Positions 34,157 to 43,391 of a stretch of 64,000 nt of DNA are shown here, piece after piece; within the stretch, counting starts at the first letter, position 1; the number at the start of each line of letters is the position of its first letter. Origin of the DNA: Bacteroidota bacterium (GTDB lineage: Bacteria > Bacteroidota > Bacteroidia > Bacteroidales > VadinHA17); the NCBI GenBank assembly GCA_016718875.1, contig JADKBL010000003.1:1-64000 (forward strand), written 5' to 3'. The notes under the pieces are model-generated. The model was not told where the DNA came from and did no database searches. It saw only the letters and a program-made list of their open reading frames with translations. A program made the translations under genes and the position numbers.

Positions 34157-36385
34157 ATGTTAAAAACTTCCTTTCCATTTAACCTTAACATCCGGGGATT
34201 TATCTTCATACTGACAACATTCCTGGTGCTTTTGGCTAATAATGTTACATGTCAGCCTGGTGGCATCAAATGGTCCGGCGACGGCAATTCCTACTTCAGA
34301 TTAAGTAAAAACCAGATAATAAAATACAGCCTGCCGGAAAACAAAGCATCCACTCTTGTTTCAATTGAAAATCTTACACCGGCAAAAAGTAATACTCCTA
34401 TCTCAGTAAGCTATTACAAAATAGATGAAAACCAGGGCAAGGCACTGCTAATGGCCAATGCAGTAAAAGTCTGGAGGCTGAAAACCAGGGGTGATTACTG
34501 GGTGCTTGACATGAAGTCTGGTTCAATTGAAAAGCTTGGGAGAGATCTGCCCCCATCTTCACTTATGTTTGCCAAAATCTCACCCGACGGGAAATATGCT
34601 GCTTATGTAAGCGGAAATAACATCTATTCAGAGGATCTGATAACACATACGATTAAAGCTCTTACAAATGATGGCTCTGTAACCCTGATCAACGGAACAT
34701 TTGACTGGGCATATGAAGAAGAGTTTTTCTGCCGCGATGGATTCCGGTGGAGCAACGACAGCAAATCAATTGCATTCTGGCAGATTGATGCAGGCAGTAT
34801 CAGAAAATTCAATATGATCAATACAACTGATTCTATTTACCCGCAGGTGATACCTATCGAATACCCTGTTGCAGGAGAAGATCCCTCCTCAGCCAGAATT
34901 GGTGTGGTAAACATCCTGGACGGGAAAACAACATGGATGAAAATTCAGGGTGATCCTGTTCAGAATTATATTGTAAGGATGGAATATATACCTGCAACAG
35001 GGAAACTTCTTGTTCAGCAGCTGAACCGTAAACAGAATCACAGCAGGCTTATTATTTCAGATCCCGTGACAGGTGAATCAGGAATAATCCAGGAGGAAAC
35101 AGATGAGGCCTGGGTTGACCTGATTACAGGAGAGAATACATATAGCATTGATTACACAAACAGTTTCACATGGATTAATGAAGGCCATGATATTCTATGG
35201 GCTTCTGAGAAGGATGGATGGAGACATCTTTATCAGCTTCCTCTTGACGGGAAACCTGAAAAGCTATTAACAGTTGGAAACTATGATGTTATTTCATTAG
35301 AAAATGTTGATGCAAAAACAGGGTTCATCTATTTTATGGCCTCTCCTGAAAATGCCACACAGAATTACCTTTACCGCACAAGTCTTAAGAAACAGGGAAA
35401 ACCGGAACTTATCAGCCCTGCATCTTTAAAGGGAACTCATTCATACTCAATATCCCCGAATGGGAAATATGCCTACCACACATTCTCTAATCATTTTACA
35501 CGTCCTTCATCTGAATTCATTGCTGTGTCCGGTCACAAGCCATTGAATGAAAATGAAAGTATCATTGTAAGACAGGATTCTCTGAAGATCAATTCAACAA
35601 CTGAGTTTTTCACTATTACTATTCCCGGGAATATTGAACTTGATGGAATGATTGCAAAACCTCGCGACTTTGATCCTGCAAAAAAATACCCTGTTCTCTT
35701 TTATGTTTATACAGAACCGGCCGGTGCTACAGTCAGGGATGGATTTGGTGCTGACCGGAATTCTCTTTATAACGGCGATCTCACAGGCGATGGTTATATC
35801 TATATCTCAATCGATAACCGTGGCACACCTGCACCAAAAGGGAGGGCCTGGAGAAAATCCATCTACAGAAAAGTAGGACAAATAAATATTGAAGATCAGG
35901 CAATGGCAGCCAGGGAACTTCTGAAAAAATGGAGTTTTCTTGACCCCGAAAGAGTGGCTGTATGGGGATGGAGTGGCGGCGGCACAGCTACGCTTAACCT
36001 GATGTTCCAGTACCCGGAAATCTACAAAACAGGCATTTCAATAGCTGCTGTCGGAAATATGTTCACTTATGACAATATTTACCAGGAACGATATATGGGA
36101 CTGCCACAGGAGAACAAAGCTGATTATATAAAGGGCTCACCCATAACGTATGCTGGAAACCTTAAAGGCAACCTCCTGTACATTCATGGCACCGGTGACG
36201 ATAATGTTCATTATGCGAATGCCGAGATGCTGATTAATGAGCTTATAAAGAATAAGAAAATCTTCCAGTTCATGCCCTACCCCAACCGAACTCATGGTAT
36301 CTCGGAGGGTGAAGGTACTACAGAACATTTACAGGCACTATTCACTGATTACCTAAGAAGATATTGCCCTCCCGGACCAAGGTAG
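34157..36385 (+). CDS. secreted dipeptidyl peptidase IV-like S9 peptidase
   Basis: A 742-residue serine peptidase of family S9B. After a signal segment (ILTTFLVLLANNVTCQ), a DPPIV_N propeller spans about residues 100-460 (TFDWAYEEEFFCRDGFRWSN is the conserved substrate-binding glutamate region). The catalytic alpha/beta hydrolase domain has WGWSGGGTATL (Ser), GTGDDNVHYANAEML (Asp) and PNRTHGI (His). It removes N-terminal dipeptides, usually X-Pro or X-Ala, in the periplasm. It follows the acyl-activating gene by 34 bases; the two may share a transcript without a clear functional link. Confidence 0.92.
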   Translation: MLKTSFPFNLNIRGFIFILTTFLVLLANNVTCQPGGIKWSGDGNSYFRLSKNQIIKYSLPENKASTLVSIENLTPAKSNTPISVSYYKIDENQGKALLMANAVKVWRLKTRGDYWVLDMKSGSIEKLGRDLPPSSLMFAKISPDGKYAAYVSGNNIYSEDLITHTIKALTNDGSVTLINGTFDWAYEEEFFCRDGFRWSNDSKSIAFWQIDAGSIRKFNMINTTDSIYPQVIPIEYPVAGEDPSSARIGVVNILDGKTTWMKIQGDPVQNYIVRMEYIPATGKLLVQQLNRKQNHSRLIISDPVTGESGIIQEETDEAWVDLITGENTYSIDYTNSFTWINEGHDILWASEKDGWRHLYQLPLDGKPEKLLTVGNYDVISLENVDAKTGFIYFMASPENATQNYLYRTSLKKQGKPELISPASLKGTHSYSISPNGKYAYHTFSNHFTRPSSEFIAVSGHKPLNENESIIVRQDSLKINSTTEFFTITIPGNIELDGMIAKPRDFDPAKKYPVLFYVYTEPAGATVRDGFGADRNSLYNGDLTGDGYIYISIDNRGTPAPKGRAWRKSIYRKVGQINIEDQAMAARELLKKWSFLDPERVAVWGWSGGGTATLNLMFQYPEIYKTGISIAAVGNMFTYDNIYQERYMGLPQENKADYIKGSPITYAGNLKGNLLYIHGTGDDNVHYANAEMLINELIKNKKIFQFMPYPNRTHGISEGEGTTEHLQALFTDYLRRYCPPGPR

Positions 36386-36495
36386 ATCTTATAAACTGAT
36401 GAAGCAGGTCTGAACAAAATGAAAAACATTTTGTTCTATTATCTCACTTTTTAACTGATCAGTTTCGTTGTTTCAACAGAAAATAATAAAATGCC

Positions 36496-37149
36496 GTGGC
36501 TACTTCCAAAGATCATACAGTAACTCAGATCCGTTTCTTAACTGAGAGCAGCTTCGTTTTGAGGTTCAGCCGGGATAATATGCAGTTCAGGACCGGGCAG
36601 CATATTATTGTGGGACTTAAAGGGGAAATGGACCAGCGCGAGTATTCAATTTACAGTGGCGAAAATGATGATCACCTTGAAATACTTGTAAAAGAGGTCA
36701 GTAACGGTAATATTTCTTCAAAACTTAAACATTGTAAACAGGGCGACATTTTACAGGTAAACGGACCATTCGGATCGTTCGGGATTGAGACTTTTTACAG
36801 AAATTCACACAAGCATATTTTCATTGCAACAGGAACCGGGATCTCTCCTTTTCACAGCATGGTACGCACCTGGCCGGATATTAATTATACACTTATTCAC
36901 GGAGTCAGGTTCAGTAATGAGGCTTACGAGAGGTCTGAATATGATCCTTCCAGGTATATTTTATGCACTTCAAAGGAGAATAATCCCGACCACAAGGGAA
37001 GGGTAACCAGTTTCCTGGCAAAATTCAGGGTCACTTCTGATATGTTGTTTTATCTCTGCGGCAATGGAAATATGACATATGAGGTTTACCATATTCTGAG
37101 AGACAAAGGTGTCCCTGCTGAAAATATCATTTCCGAAGTATATTTCTGA
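36496..37149 (+). CDS. ferredoxin-NADP reductase-like flavoprotein
   Basis: A 217-residue FNR-family reductase. The FAD-binding beta barrel has FRTGQHIIVGL and the RxYS motif as QREYSIYSG. The NAD(P) domain has FIATGTGISPFHSMVR and FYLCGNGNMTYEVYHIL. It passes electrons between NAD(P)H and a small carrier or terminal oxygenase; no iron-sulphur domain is fused and no partner gene is adjacent. The start is a GTG, as no ATG in this frame gives a full N-terminus. Confidence 0.85.
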   Translation: MATSKDHTVTQIRFLTESSFVLRFSRDNMQFRTGQHIIVGLKGEMDQREYSIYSGENDDHLEILVKEVSNGNISSKLKHCKQGDILQVNGPFGSFGIETFYRNSHKHIFIATGTGISPFHSMVRTWPDINYTLIHGVRFSNEAYERSEYDPSRYILCTSKENNPDHKGRVTSFLAKFRVTSDMLFYLCGNGNMTYEVYHILRDKGVPAENIISEVYF

Positions 37150-37251
37150 AAAAGAATTTTATATTATACTCCAAATAATATTGTACAGGATATAGTATTA
37201 CCTATTGAAGCTCCCATCCCGCTCACATCGGCTTTAGTCTCATTTATTGCA

Positions 37252-37259
37252 TATCTTTG
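37252..37259 (+). promoter_or_regulatory. -7 element for the first HMA/AraC gene
   Basis: TATCTTTG matches the Bacteroidetes TAnnTTTG -7 consensus exactly, 35 bases before the TTG start at 37295. No TTTG is at the expected upstream distance. Confidence 0.45.
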
Positions 37260-37294
37260 TAATAATGAGGCAAATTAAACTGTCTCCGTAATTA

Positions 37295-37855
37295 TTGAAA
37301 CTGTATATTAAAAATATGGTTTGCACCCGTTGCAAAATGGCAGTCAAATCCGAACTTGAGAAGCTCGGGTTACATTACATAATTGTCAATCTGGGTGAGG
37401 CTGAAATTATGGAAGAAATATCACCGGAACAACTTTCTGATCTAAGCGTCGGACTTAAAAAAAGCGGACTTGAACTGATGGATGATAAAAAAAGCATCCT
37501 TGTAGAAAAAATAAAAACTTCAATTATTGAACTGGTTCATTATACCGAAGAACAGATTAAGGTCAACCTCTCAGAATACCTTAGTTATAAACTTGATCAC
37601 GATTACACCTACCTTTCCAATCTTTTTTCAGAAGTCAAAGGAACAACAATTGAGAATTACTACCTGACCCATAAAATAGAAAGAGTAAAGGAACTCATTG
37701 TATATGATGAGTTAAATCTTACAGAAATAGCATATAAGCTTCATTACAGTAGTGTCGCCCATCTTTCGAATCAGTTTAAAAAAATGACAGGTCTTACCCC
37801 TTCACACTTTAAAAGTCTTAAACGCAAAAAACTCAGTTCCCTGGGGGATGTGTGA
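37295..37855 (+). CDS. AraC-family regulator with HMA-like N-terminus (first copy)
   Basis: A 186-residue protein. Residues 1-70 look like a ferredoxin-fold heavy-metal-associated domain: LYIKNMVCTRCKMAVKSEL has the Cys-x-x-Cys pair in the usual first loop. Residues 85-180 hold an AraC-type double helix-turn-helix (YLSNLFSEVKGTTIENYY, LTEIAYKLHYSSVAHLSNQF, TGLTPSHFKSL). The reading frame begins with TTG; the only in-frame ATG (at the Met of NMVC) would delete the first strand. A second copy follows at 37988 with the same TTG start. It may sense metal or a thiol-reactive ligand (inference). Confidence 0.8.
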   Translation: MKLYIKNMVCTRCKMAVKSELEKLGLHYIIVNLGEAEIMEEISPEQLSDLSVGLKKSGLELMDDKKSILVEKIKTSIIELVHYTEEQIKVNLSEYLSYKLDHDYTYLSNLFSEVKGTTIENYYLTHKIERVKELIVYDELNLTEIAYKLHYSSVAHLSNQFKKMTGLTPSHFKSLKRKKLSSLGDV

Positions 37856-37913
37856 ATTATGTAACATTCTTTTTTAATTCTGTAACATTTCTACTGCCAT
37901 TCAGCAGTAACTT

Positions 37914-37927
37914 TCTGCCTTGGCAGA
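37914..37927. promoter_or_regulatory. short palindrome before the second HMA/AraC gene
   Basis: TCTGCC-TT-GGCAGA is a perfect inverted repeat 61 bases before the TTG start at 37988. Its location suits an operator, but the role is unproven and a chance 6-bp stem is possible. Confidence 0.3.
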
Positions 37928-37987
37928 TATTTGCCTGATGCGACCTTGAGTGGTCATTTTAACATCATATATCACATAGAAATCTGA

Positions 37988-38548
37988 TTGAAACTATTAA
38001 TAAAATATATGGTAAGTACGCGCTGCAAAATGGTAGTGAAGGAAGAGTTAAATAAACTCGGACTTCATTTTGTTTTTGTAGATAGGGGTGTAGTTGATAT
38101 TATGGAGGATATTTCAGCAGAACAGCGTGAACAGGTCAGAGCTGGCTTGCTTAGGTCAGGACTAGAATTGATGGATAATAAGAAAGCTATTCTGATTGAA
38201 AAAATTAAGAAAGTAATTGTCGAAATGGTTCACAATGAAGAAGATTCACCAAAAATCAATTTTTCAAATTATTTAATGGAAAAACTAAATTACGATTATG
38301 CATATATGTCAAGTCTATTCTCTGAAGTCCAGGGAATAACACTTGAAAAATACCTTATTACCTATAAGATTGAAATGGTAAAAGAATTGATAATTTATAA
38401 CCAGCTCAGTCTGTCGGATATTGCATGGAAGATGAATTACAGCAGTGTCGCTCATCTTTCAACACAATTTAAAAAAATCACAGGCCTTACACCTTCGTAT
38501 TTCAGGAGCATGAAAGAGACAAGACAAAAAACAATTGGAAATACCTGA
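37988..38548 (+). CDS. AraC-family regulator with HMA-like N-terminus (second copy)
   Basis: A 186-residue paralogue of the preceding gene, same length and layout. The N-terminal metal-site motif has changed from CTRC to STRC (KYMVSTRCKMVVKEELNKLG), losing the first cysteine. The AraC helices are kept (YMSSLFSEVQGITLEKYL, LSDIAWKMNYSSVAHLSTQF, TGLTPSYFRS). It also begins with TTG. The pair precedes a hybrid kinase and receiver protein in the same direction, 76 bases away. The copies may have diverged in ligand while keeping related DNA targets. Confidence 0.8.
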   Translation: MKLLIKYMVSTRCKMVVKEELNKLGLHFVFVDRGVVDIMEDISAEQREQVRAGLLRSGLELMDNKKAILIEKIKKVIVEMVHNEEDSPKINFSNYLMEKLNYDYAYMSSLFSEVQGITLEKYLITYKIEMVKELIIYNQLSLSDIAWKMNYSSVAHLSTQFKKITGLTPSYFRSMKETRQKTIGNT

Positions 38549-38623
38549 GTGCTTCAGGCTAATAGAATCATAAGCATGGCACTCAGAAGTCAAAATAAAG
38601 TTTCAAAAATATAAATCAACATC

Positions 38624-40630
38624 ATGGATGCATTAAGAAGACAGGAATCGCGATATGCAAGGAGCCTGATTGAAGCAAGTCTTGATCCTCTGTTTACAAT
38701 CAGTCCTGAGGGTAAAATTACAGATATGAACAATGCGTCTGTTACTATAACAGAGGTCACTCGTGAAAACCTGATAGGCACAGATTTTTTTGACTACTTT
38801 ACAGAACCTGCCAAAGCACGTGAGATTTACAAACAGATTTTTGCACAAGGTTTCGTAGCTGATTTCCCTCTGACCATTCGTGATGGAAAGCTTACAGATG
38901 TCCTCTTTAACGGCTCGGTTTATAAAGACGAATATGGTAAGGTGCTGGGTGTAGTTGTTGTGGCACGGGATATTACTGATCACAAAAGAATTGAGGCTGA
39001 ATTGATTGAAGCCAAGGATCATGCTGAATCAGCAACTAAAATTGCAGAAGAAGCTCAAAGCAAGGCAGAAAAAGCGACATTGATTGCAGAAGATGCTGTA
39101 AAATCAAAGCAACAGTTCCTGTCAAATATGAGCCATGAAATACGCACACCAATGAATGCGATTCTTGGCTTCACCAAGGTCCTTATGAAAACTGATTTAA
39201 GCGATAAACAAAAAGAATATCTGAATGCAATAAAGATAAGTGGTGATGCATTAACTGTTTTGATCAATGATATTCTTGACCTCGCAAAAGTGGATGCGGG
39301 TAAGATGATCTTCGAAAAGATCCCCTTCAAAATGGCTACATCTATATCTGCCATGATCCACGTTTTTGAAATGAAAATTCAGGAAAAAAATCTTAAGCTG
39401 ATAAAGAAATATGACCAGAGGATCCCCCCTGTCCTTGTTGGTGATCCTGTTCGTCTGCATCAGATCGTACTAAACCTAGTCAGTAATGCTGTTAAGTTTA
39501 CAAATGAAGGGGAGATTGAAGTAAGCGTCCAATTGCTCTCGGAAAATGAGGAGAGTGTAATAATCGAATTTGCAGTAACAGATACCGGTATTGGAATTAC
39601 TAAAGAAAAAATGGATCACATCTTTGAAAACTTTCAACAGGCATCCAGCGAAACAGCAAGATTGTATGGTGGCACCGGACTGGGGCTTGCTATTGCAAAA
39701 AAACTGGTTGAGACTCAGGGTGGTTCAATAACCGTAAAAAGTATTCCTAAAGAAGGGTCCTCATTCAGCTTCATATTACCCTTTAAAAAAACAAAAGATG
39801 ATGCAGCACTGGAAACTGAGAGTGTTGAACTGGACCCGGAAATAGAAAACATAAAGGTCCTTGTGGTTGAAGATATGGTGATCAATCAATTGCTTATGAA
39901 AACCCTTCTGGACGATTTTGGTTTTGAACATGATATTGTAGATAACGGGAAACTGGCAATTGAAAAAATGCTGAATAATTCATATGATATTATATTAATG
40001 GACCTGCAAATGCCCGAAATGAATGGTTTTGAAGCAACCAGGTATATACGGAAACAGTTGAAATCCAAGGTACCTATCATCGCACTTACTGCTGATGTTA
40101 CGACAGTTGATCTGGAAAAATGCAGGTCTGTAGGGATGAACGATTATATTTCGAAACCTGTCGATGAAAGAGTTCTGTACAGAAAGATGGTTGAATTATT
40201 CAAGAAAAACTTGTCAGGTCAAACTGAAAATGTTATTACACCAGATATAGTATCGCATCATCCTGCAGGCCGTTTGAAATGTATCGATTTAAACTATCTC
40301 TATAAGCGAACAAAATCAAATCCGGAACTTATGATGGAAATGATAATGCTATATCTCGATCAAACTCCATCTTTAATATGTAAAATGAAGGAAAGTCTGT
40401 CCACCAAGGACTGGGATTCTCTATACAGTTCTGTACATAAGATTATTCCTTCATTCTCAATTATGGGAATAAATAAGAATTATGAAACCATAGCAGCAAA
40501 AATCCAGGAATACTCACGATCCAGACAACATCTCGAGGAAATTGAGGGAATGATTGTACAAATTGATACTATATGTACTCAGGCATGCAAGGAACTAAGA
40601 GAAGAGTATGAATTATTGAAAAAAACATAA
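38624..40630 (+). CDS. hybrid sensor histidine kinase (PAS-HisKA-HATPase-REC-Hpt)
   Basis: A 668-residue cytoplasmic hybrid kinase with no membrane segment. PAS/PAC at residues 10-130 (SLDPLFTISPEGKITDMN, VVVARDITDHKRIEAEL), a coiled coil of Ala/Glu/Lys repeats at 128-165, HisKA with FLSNMSHEIRTPMNAILGF, HATPase_c (LNLVSNAVKFTNEG, DTGIGITKEKM, YGGTGLGLAIAKKL). A receiver follows at about 410-530 with acceptor Asp in IILMDLQMPEMNGFEA, then a C-terminal Hpt-like helical domain with SSVHKIIPSF. It senses an internal signal and can relay phosphate to the receiver protein encoded two bases... downstream at 40632. Confidence 0.92.
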   Translation: MDALRRQESRYARSLIEASLDPLFTISPEGKITDMNNASVTITEVTRENLIGTDFFDYFTEPAKAREIYKQIFAQGFVADFPLTIRDGKLTDVLFNGSVYKDEYGKVLGVVVVARDITDHKRIEAELIEAKDHAESATKIAEEAQSKAEKATLIAEDAVKSKQQFLSNMSHEIRTPMNAILGFTKVLMKTDLSDKQKEYLNAIKISGDALTVLINDILDLAKVDAGKMIFEKIPFKMATSISAMIHVFEMKIQEKNLKLIKKYDQRIPPVLVGDPVRLHQIVLNLVSNAVKFTNEGEIEVSVQLLSENEESVIIEFAVTDTGIGITKEKMDHIFENFQQASSETARLYGGTGLGLAIAKKLVETQGGSITVKSIPKEGSSFSFILPFKKTKDDAALETESVELDPEIENIKVLVVEDMVINQLLMKTLLDDFGFEHDIVDNGKLAIEKMLNNSYDIILMDLQMPEMNGFEATRYIRKQLKSKVPIIALTADVTTVDLEKCRSVGMNDYISKPVDERVLYRKMVELFKKNLSGQTENVITPDIVSHHPAGRLKCIDLNYLYKRTKSNPELMMEMIMLYLDQTPSLICKMKESLSTKDWDSLYSSVHKIIPSFSIMGINKNYETIAAKIQEYSRSRQHLEEIEGMIVQIDTICTQACKELREEYELLKKT

Positions 40631-40631
40631 G

Positions 40632-41066
40632 ATGACATTAGATAAGAAGATATTGATTTTCCTAGTTGATGACGATCCGTTGTTTCTAAAAGCATTAGAG
40701 ATCGAATTTATACAGAATACCGGATCCGTCGTCAGAACCTTTGCTACTGGTGAACATTGCCTTAAGAATATATCACTCAACCCAGATATTGTAATTCTTG
40801 ACTACCATCTTGACGGAGTTGAAAAAAATGCCATAAATGGATTGGAAACGCTCGACAGGATAAAAGCCTTCAATCCAAAAATCCCTGTTATTATGCTTTC
40901 CTCACAAGATAAAATTGAAGTGGCTGTAAATTGCATGAAACATCAGGCTTTTGACTATTTTGTTAAAAGTGAAACTGCTTTTATACGATTACAAAAGGCC
41001 ATTACGACCATCTTTCATTATCAGAAAATTGAAAAAGCTTTAAGCTGGTATATGGAAATGATGTGA
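40632..41066 (+). CDS. single-domain response regulator
   Basis: A 144-residue receiver domain: FLVDDDPLFLKALE acidic pocket, acceptor Asp in DIVILDYHLDGVEKNA, Ser/Thr switch MLSSQDKIE and Lys in DYFVKSETAF. No output domain follows. The gene starts directly after the hybrid kinase stop, so it is the likely target of the kinase's Hpt domain and would act by protein contact. The YHL-DG loop with extra residues and the FVKS wording are usual for receiver proteins of Bacteroidota. Confidence 0.9.
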   Translation: MTLDKKILIFLVDDDPLFLKALEIEFIQNTGSVVRTFATGEHCLKNISLNPDIVILDYHLDGVEKNAINGLETLDRIKAFNPKIPVIMLSSQDKIEVAVNCMKHQAFDYFVKSETAFIRLQKAITTIFHYQKIEKALSWYMEMM

Positions 41067-41202
41067 ATTAAATCAGAGTGACTGAAATGCCCTGAGATCT
41101 TATTACACCTCAGAATATCTAAAACAATTGTGCCTGCCATCAATGCGTGAATGATGTAACTTTTACCATGAATTGTGTAAAGTAATCAGGGCAGGGCTTA
41201 GA

Positions 41203-41210
41203 TACCTTTG
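41203..41210 (+). promoter_or_regulatory. -7 element before the small-membrane-protein cluster
   Basis: TACCTTTG matches TAnnTTTG exactly, 57 bases before ATG 41268. A matching -33 box is not evident. Confidence 0.45.
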
Positions 41211-41267
41211 TTTCTATAAAATGAAATTTTTACAGGTTATCTATAAATCAAATAATTCCATCAAAAA

Positions 41268-41594
41268 ATGAAAAAACTAATTATGTGTATTATGGCATTA
41301 TACGTGTCATTTACTTTTATTCCTGTCAAACTAAATGCAGCTTCCAATATCGAATCTTCGTCTCCGTCTGCTTCCGGAAACGCCCGTCCTCCTGAGTCAA
41401 AAGAAGTAAAAGCTAAATTGTTAAGATTAGATGAAATCAAAGCAATAGATAAGTCAGAACTTAAATCATCTGAAAGGAAGGAATTAAGAAGTGAGGCTAA
41501 TGCTCTTCATTCAGAGGTAAGACATTCACATGGCGGTTTCTATATTTCTGGGGGAGCTGTAATTCTGATTTTAATTCTCATAATATTATTATAA
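41268..41594 (+). CDS. small exported protein with C-terminal membrane anchor
   Basis: A 108-residue protein: signal peptide (MKKLIMCIMALYVSFTFIP), a charged helical middle (EVKAKLLRLDEIKAID, SSERKELRSEANALHSEV) and a hydrophobic C-terminal helix (GGAVILILILIILL). Proteins of this layout are common in Bacteroidota but have no assigned role. The middle looks like a short coiled coil. It heads the run of small envelope proteins that ends at 45247. Confidence 0.75.
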   Translation: MKKLIMCIMALYVSFTFIPVKLNAASNIESSSPSASGNARPPESKEVKAKLLRLDEIKAIDKSELKSSERKELRSEANALHSEVRHSHGGFYISGGAVILILILIILL

Positions 41595-41614
41595 AATACT
41601 GTAAACCAATAAAA

Positions 41615-42118
41615 ATGAAAAAAATAAGCATCATTCTTATATTCTCTGCAATTTCTTTGTTTACTGTCAGCGCCCAATCCAACCTCGAAAAGGGCAGAGT
41701 GCAACTCAATACCGGAGTCGGGTTCTCTGGCTGGGGCGTTCCATTGTATGCAGGAATGGATTTTGGAATTTTACGAGACATCACTCTGGGTTTTGAAGGA
41801 TCATTCAGAAACTATAAGGAGAATTATACAGATGTAAAATACAATAGCACCATATTAGGAATCTCCGGAAACGGAAATTATCATTTTAACAGGGCGCTAA
41901 ATATTCCAGACGATTGGGATTTTTATGCTGGACTAAACCTTGGGTTTTATGCTTGGACATCACCATATAATTATCCGGGTGACGGAGATTCTGGTCTTGG
42001 ACTTGGATTACAGATAGGAGGCAGATATTTTTTAAGTGACAACTTTGGCCTTAATCTAGAGGTTGGAGGAGGCAATGCCTTCTCAGGAGGTAAATTCGGA
42101 CTTACTTTCGTATTCTGA
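41615..42118 (+). CDS. small outer-membrane beta-barrel protein
   Basis: A 167-residue protein with a signal peptide (to TVSAQ) and an eight-strand barrel pattern (QLNTGVGFSGWGVPLYAGMD, ITLGFEGSFRNYKENY, YAGLNLGFYAWTS, GLGLQIGGRYFLSDNFGLN) ending in FGLTFVF. Its last 31 residues match the orphan fragment at 9438-9533, so at least one paralogue has been lost elsewhere. Function unknown; it is likely co-transcribed with the gene 20 bases upstream. Confidence 0.8.
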   Translation: MKKISIILIFSAISLFTVSAQSNLEKGRVQLNTGVGFSGWGVPLYAGMDFGILRDITLGFEGSFRNYKENYTDVKYNSTILGISGNGNYHFNRALNIPDDWDFYAGLNLGFYAWTSPYNYPGDGDSGLGLGLQIGGRYFLSDNFGLNLEVGGGNAFSGGKFGLTFVF

Positions 42119-42170
42119 TAGTATGCTAACCATTTGAAATAAAAATCTTTAATTCAGAAAACTAAATTAA

Positions 42171-42629
42171 ATGAAAACAATTAATTTAATACCCGGAATA
42201 AAAAATATCTTCTTAACACTTGCATCCGCATTTCTGATATTTTCCTTTGGAGAATGTGCTGCACAGGCAGATTTTCTTATTTCTTCAGTTGTACCTGCAG
42301 CGAGAGGTAATGTTACTGTTAAAAAAGACAGGTACAATAACTACATAATGGAAATAAAAGTTACAAATCTTTCTGAAGCAGGCAGGCTTTCTCCACCGAA
42401 AAATACTTATGTAGTATGGATGGTTACCGATGAAAACATTACAAAAAATATAGGGCAGATAAGAACAGGTACATCTTTCTTCTCTAAAAAACTGAAAGCC
42501 ACATTTGAAACTAAAACTGCATTCAGACCTGTCAGGATTTTTATTACTGCCGAGTATGATCCGAATCTTCAATATTCCAATAGGGAAATTGTATTGACTA
42601 CAGAAAATTTTAACCTTCCAAAAATGTAA
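42171..42629 (+). CDS. exported beta-sandwich-like protein, unknown
   Basis: A 152-residue protein with a signal segment (ASAFLIFSFGECAAQ). The mature part is beta-rich (AARGNVTVKKDRYNNYIMEI, TYVVWMVTDENITKNIGQI, FRPVRIFITAEYDPNL). The VVWMVT and IFITAE segments recall the anti-sigma-K/RskA C-terminal fold, a guess only. It lies in the envelope-stress-like cluster. Confidence 0.65.
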   Translation: MKTINLIPGIKNIFLTLASAFLIFSFGECAAQADFLISSVVPAARGNVTVKKDRYNNYIMEIKVTNLSEAGRLSPPKNTYVVWMVTDENITKNIGQIRTGTSFFSKKLKATFETKTAFRPVRIFITAEYDPNLQYSNREIVLTTENFNLPKM

Positions 42630-42696
42630 AAATCAGGCCAGAATGGGCAGCATCATCTGATTCATCGAAATAGTTAATAAGTAAAAACAATAAACA

Positions 42697-42915
42697 ATGA
42701 AAACCACAGGCATTGCACTTATCATCATCGGACTACTATTCTCCATTATAACCGGGGTCAAGTACTTCACAAAAGAAAAGGTTGTCGATATAGGATCACT
42801 TAAAATCTCCGCATCCGTACCACACCGTGTAAACTGGTCTCCCTATCTGGGAGCAGGAATAATGGCTGCAGGAGGATTAGTCATTGTATTCGGTAAGAAA
42901 GCATTAAAAACATAA
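42697..42915 (+). CDS. small two-helix membrane protein
   Basis: A 72-residue protein with two hydrophobic helices (TGIALIIIGLLFSIITGV and YLGAGIMAAGGLVIVFG) separated by a polar loop. DUF3185-like in pattern. Function unknown; short proteins of this kind accompany YtxH and lmo0937-type genes in stress clusters. Confidence 0.75.
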   Translation: MKTTGIALIIIGLLFSIITGVKYFTKEKVVDIGSLKISASVPHRVNWSPYLGAGIMAAGGLVIVFGKKALKT

Positions 42916-42919
42916 AATC

Positions 42920-43075
42920 ATGGGAAATTTACTTTACGTTTTAGCAGTCCTGCTAATTATAGCCTGGCTTATCGGATTTGTTGGCTATAGCGCCGGAGGA
43001 GTGATACATATCCTTCTTATAATAGCTGTTATTGCTGTAATACTTAGAGTTATTCAGGGGAAAAAAATCTTTTAA
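42920..43075 (+). CDS. lmo0937-family small membrane protein
   Basis: Fifty-one residues beginning MGNLLYVLAVLLIIAWLIG with two hydrophobic helices and a basic end (RVIQGKKIF). The start and layout match the lmo0937 family of tiny membrane proteins found in many bacteria, role unknown. ATG 42920 is five bases after the preceding stop, so the two are translated in tandem. Confidence 0.8.
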   Translation: MGNLLYVLAVLLIIAWLIGFVGYSAGGVIHILLIIAVIAVILRVIQGKKIF

Positions 43076-43112
43076 TATCATTTTTTGTATAAATAACTTA
43101 ATGTTTCGTATT

Positions 43113-43373
43113 ATGAATTCAGGAAAAGTAGTTTTAGGTCTGCTGGCAGGTTTAGCCGCAGGGGCATTGCTGGGGGTTCTATTCGCTCCGGATCAGGGAT
43201 CTGTTACACGGAAAAAAATCTTGAAAAAAGGAGAAAATTATGCTGACGGATTAAAAGAGAAGCTCGATGAATTTGTAGAAGTAATTAATAAAAAAGTAAA
43301 AGAAGTAAAGGAAGAATTCGAAGAAGCAAATGCAGAAGAAATCAGGAAAGATAGAAAACCTGTATCAAACTGA
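43113..43373 (+). CDS. YtxH-domain protein
   Basis: About 86 residues: a glycine-rich membrane helix (VVLGLLAGLAAGALLGVLFAP) followed by an acidic/basic coiled-coil tail (KLDEFVEVINKKVKEVKEEF). This is the YtxH layout, linked in other bacteria to general stress and envelope protection. The ATG at 43113 is preferred; the in-frame ATG at 43101 adds four residues (MFRI). Confidence 0.8.
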   Translation: MNSGKVVLGLLAGLAAGALLGVLFAPDQGSVTRKKILKKGENYADGLKEKLDEFVEVINKKVKEVKEEFEEANAEEIRKDRKPVSN

Positions 43374-43391
43374 TAAACTCAGAGAACTGCT

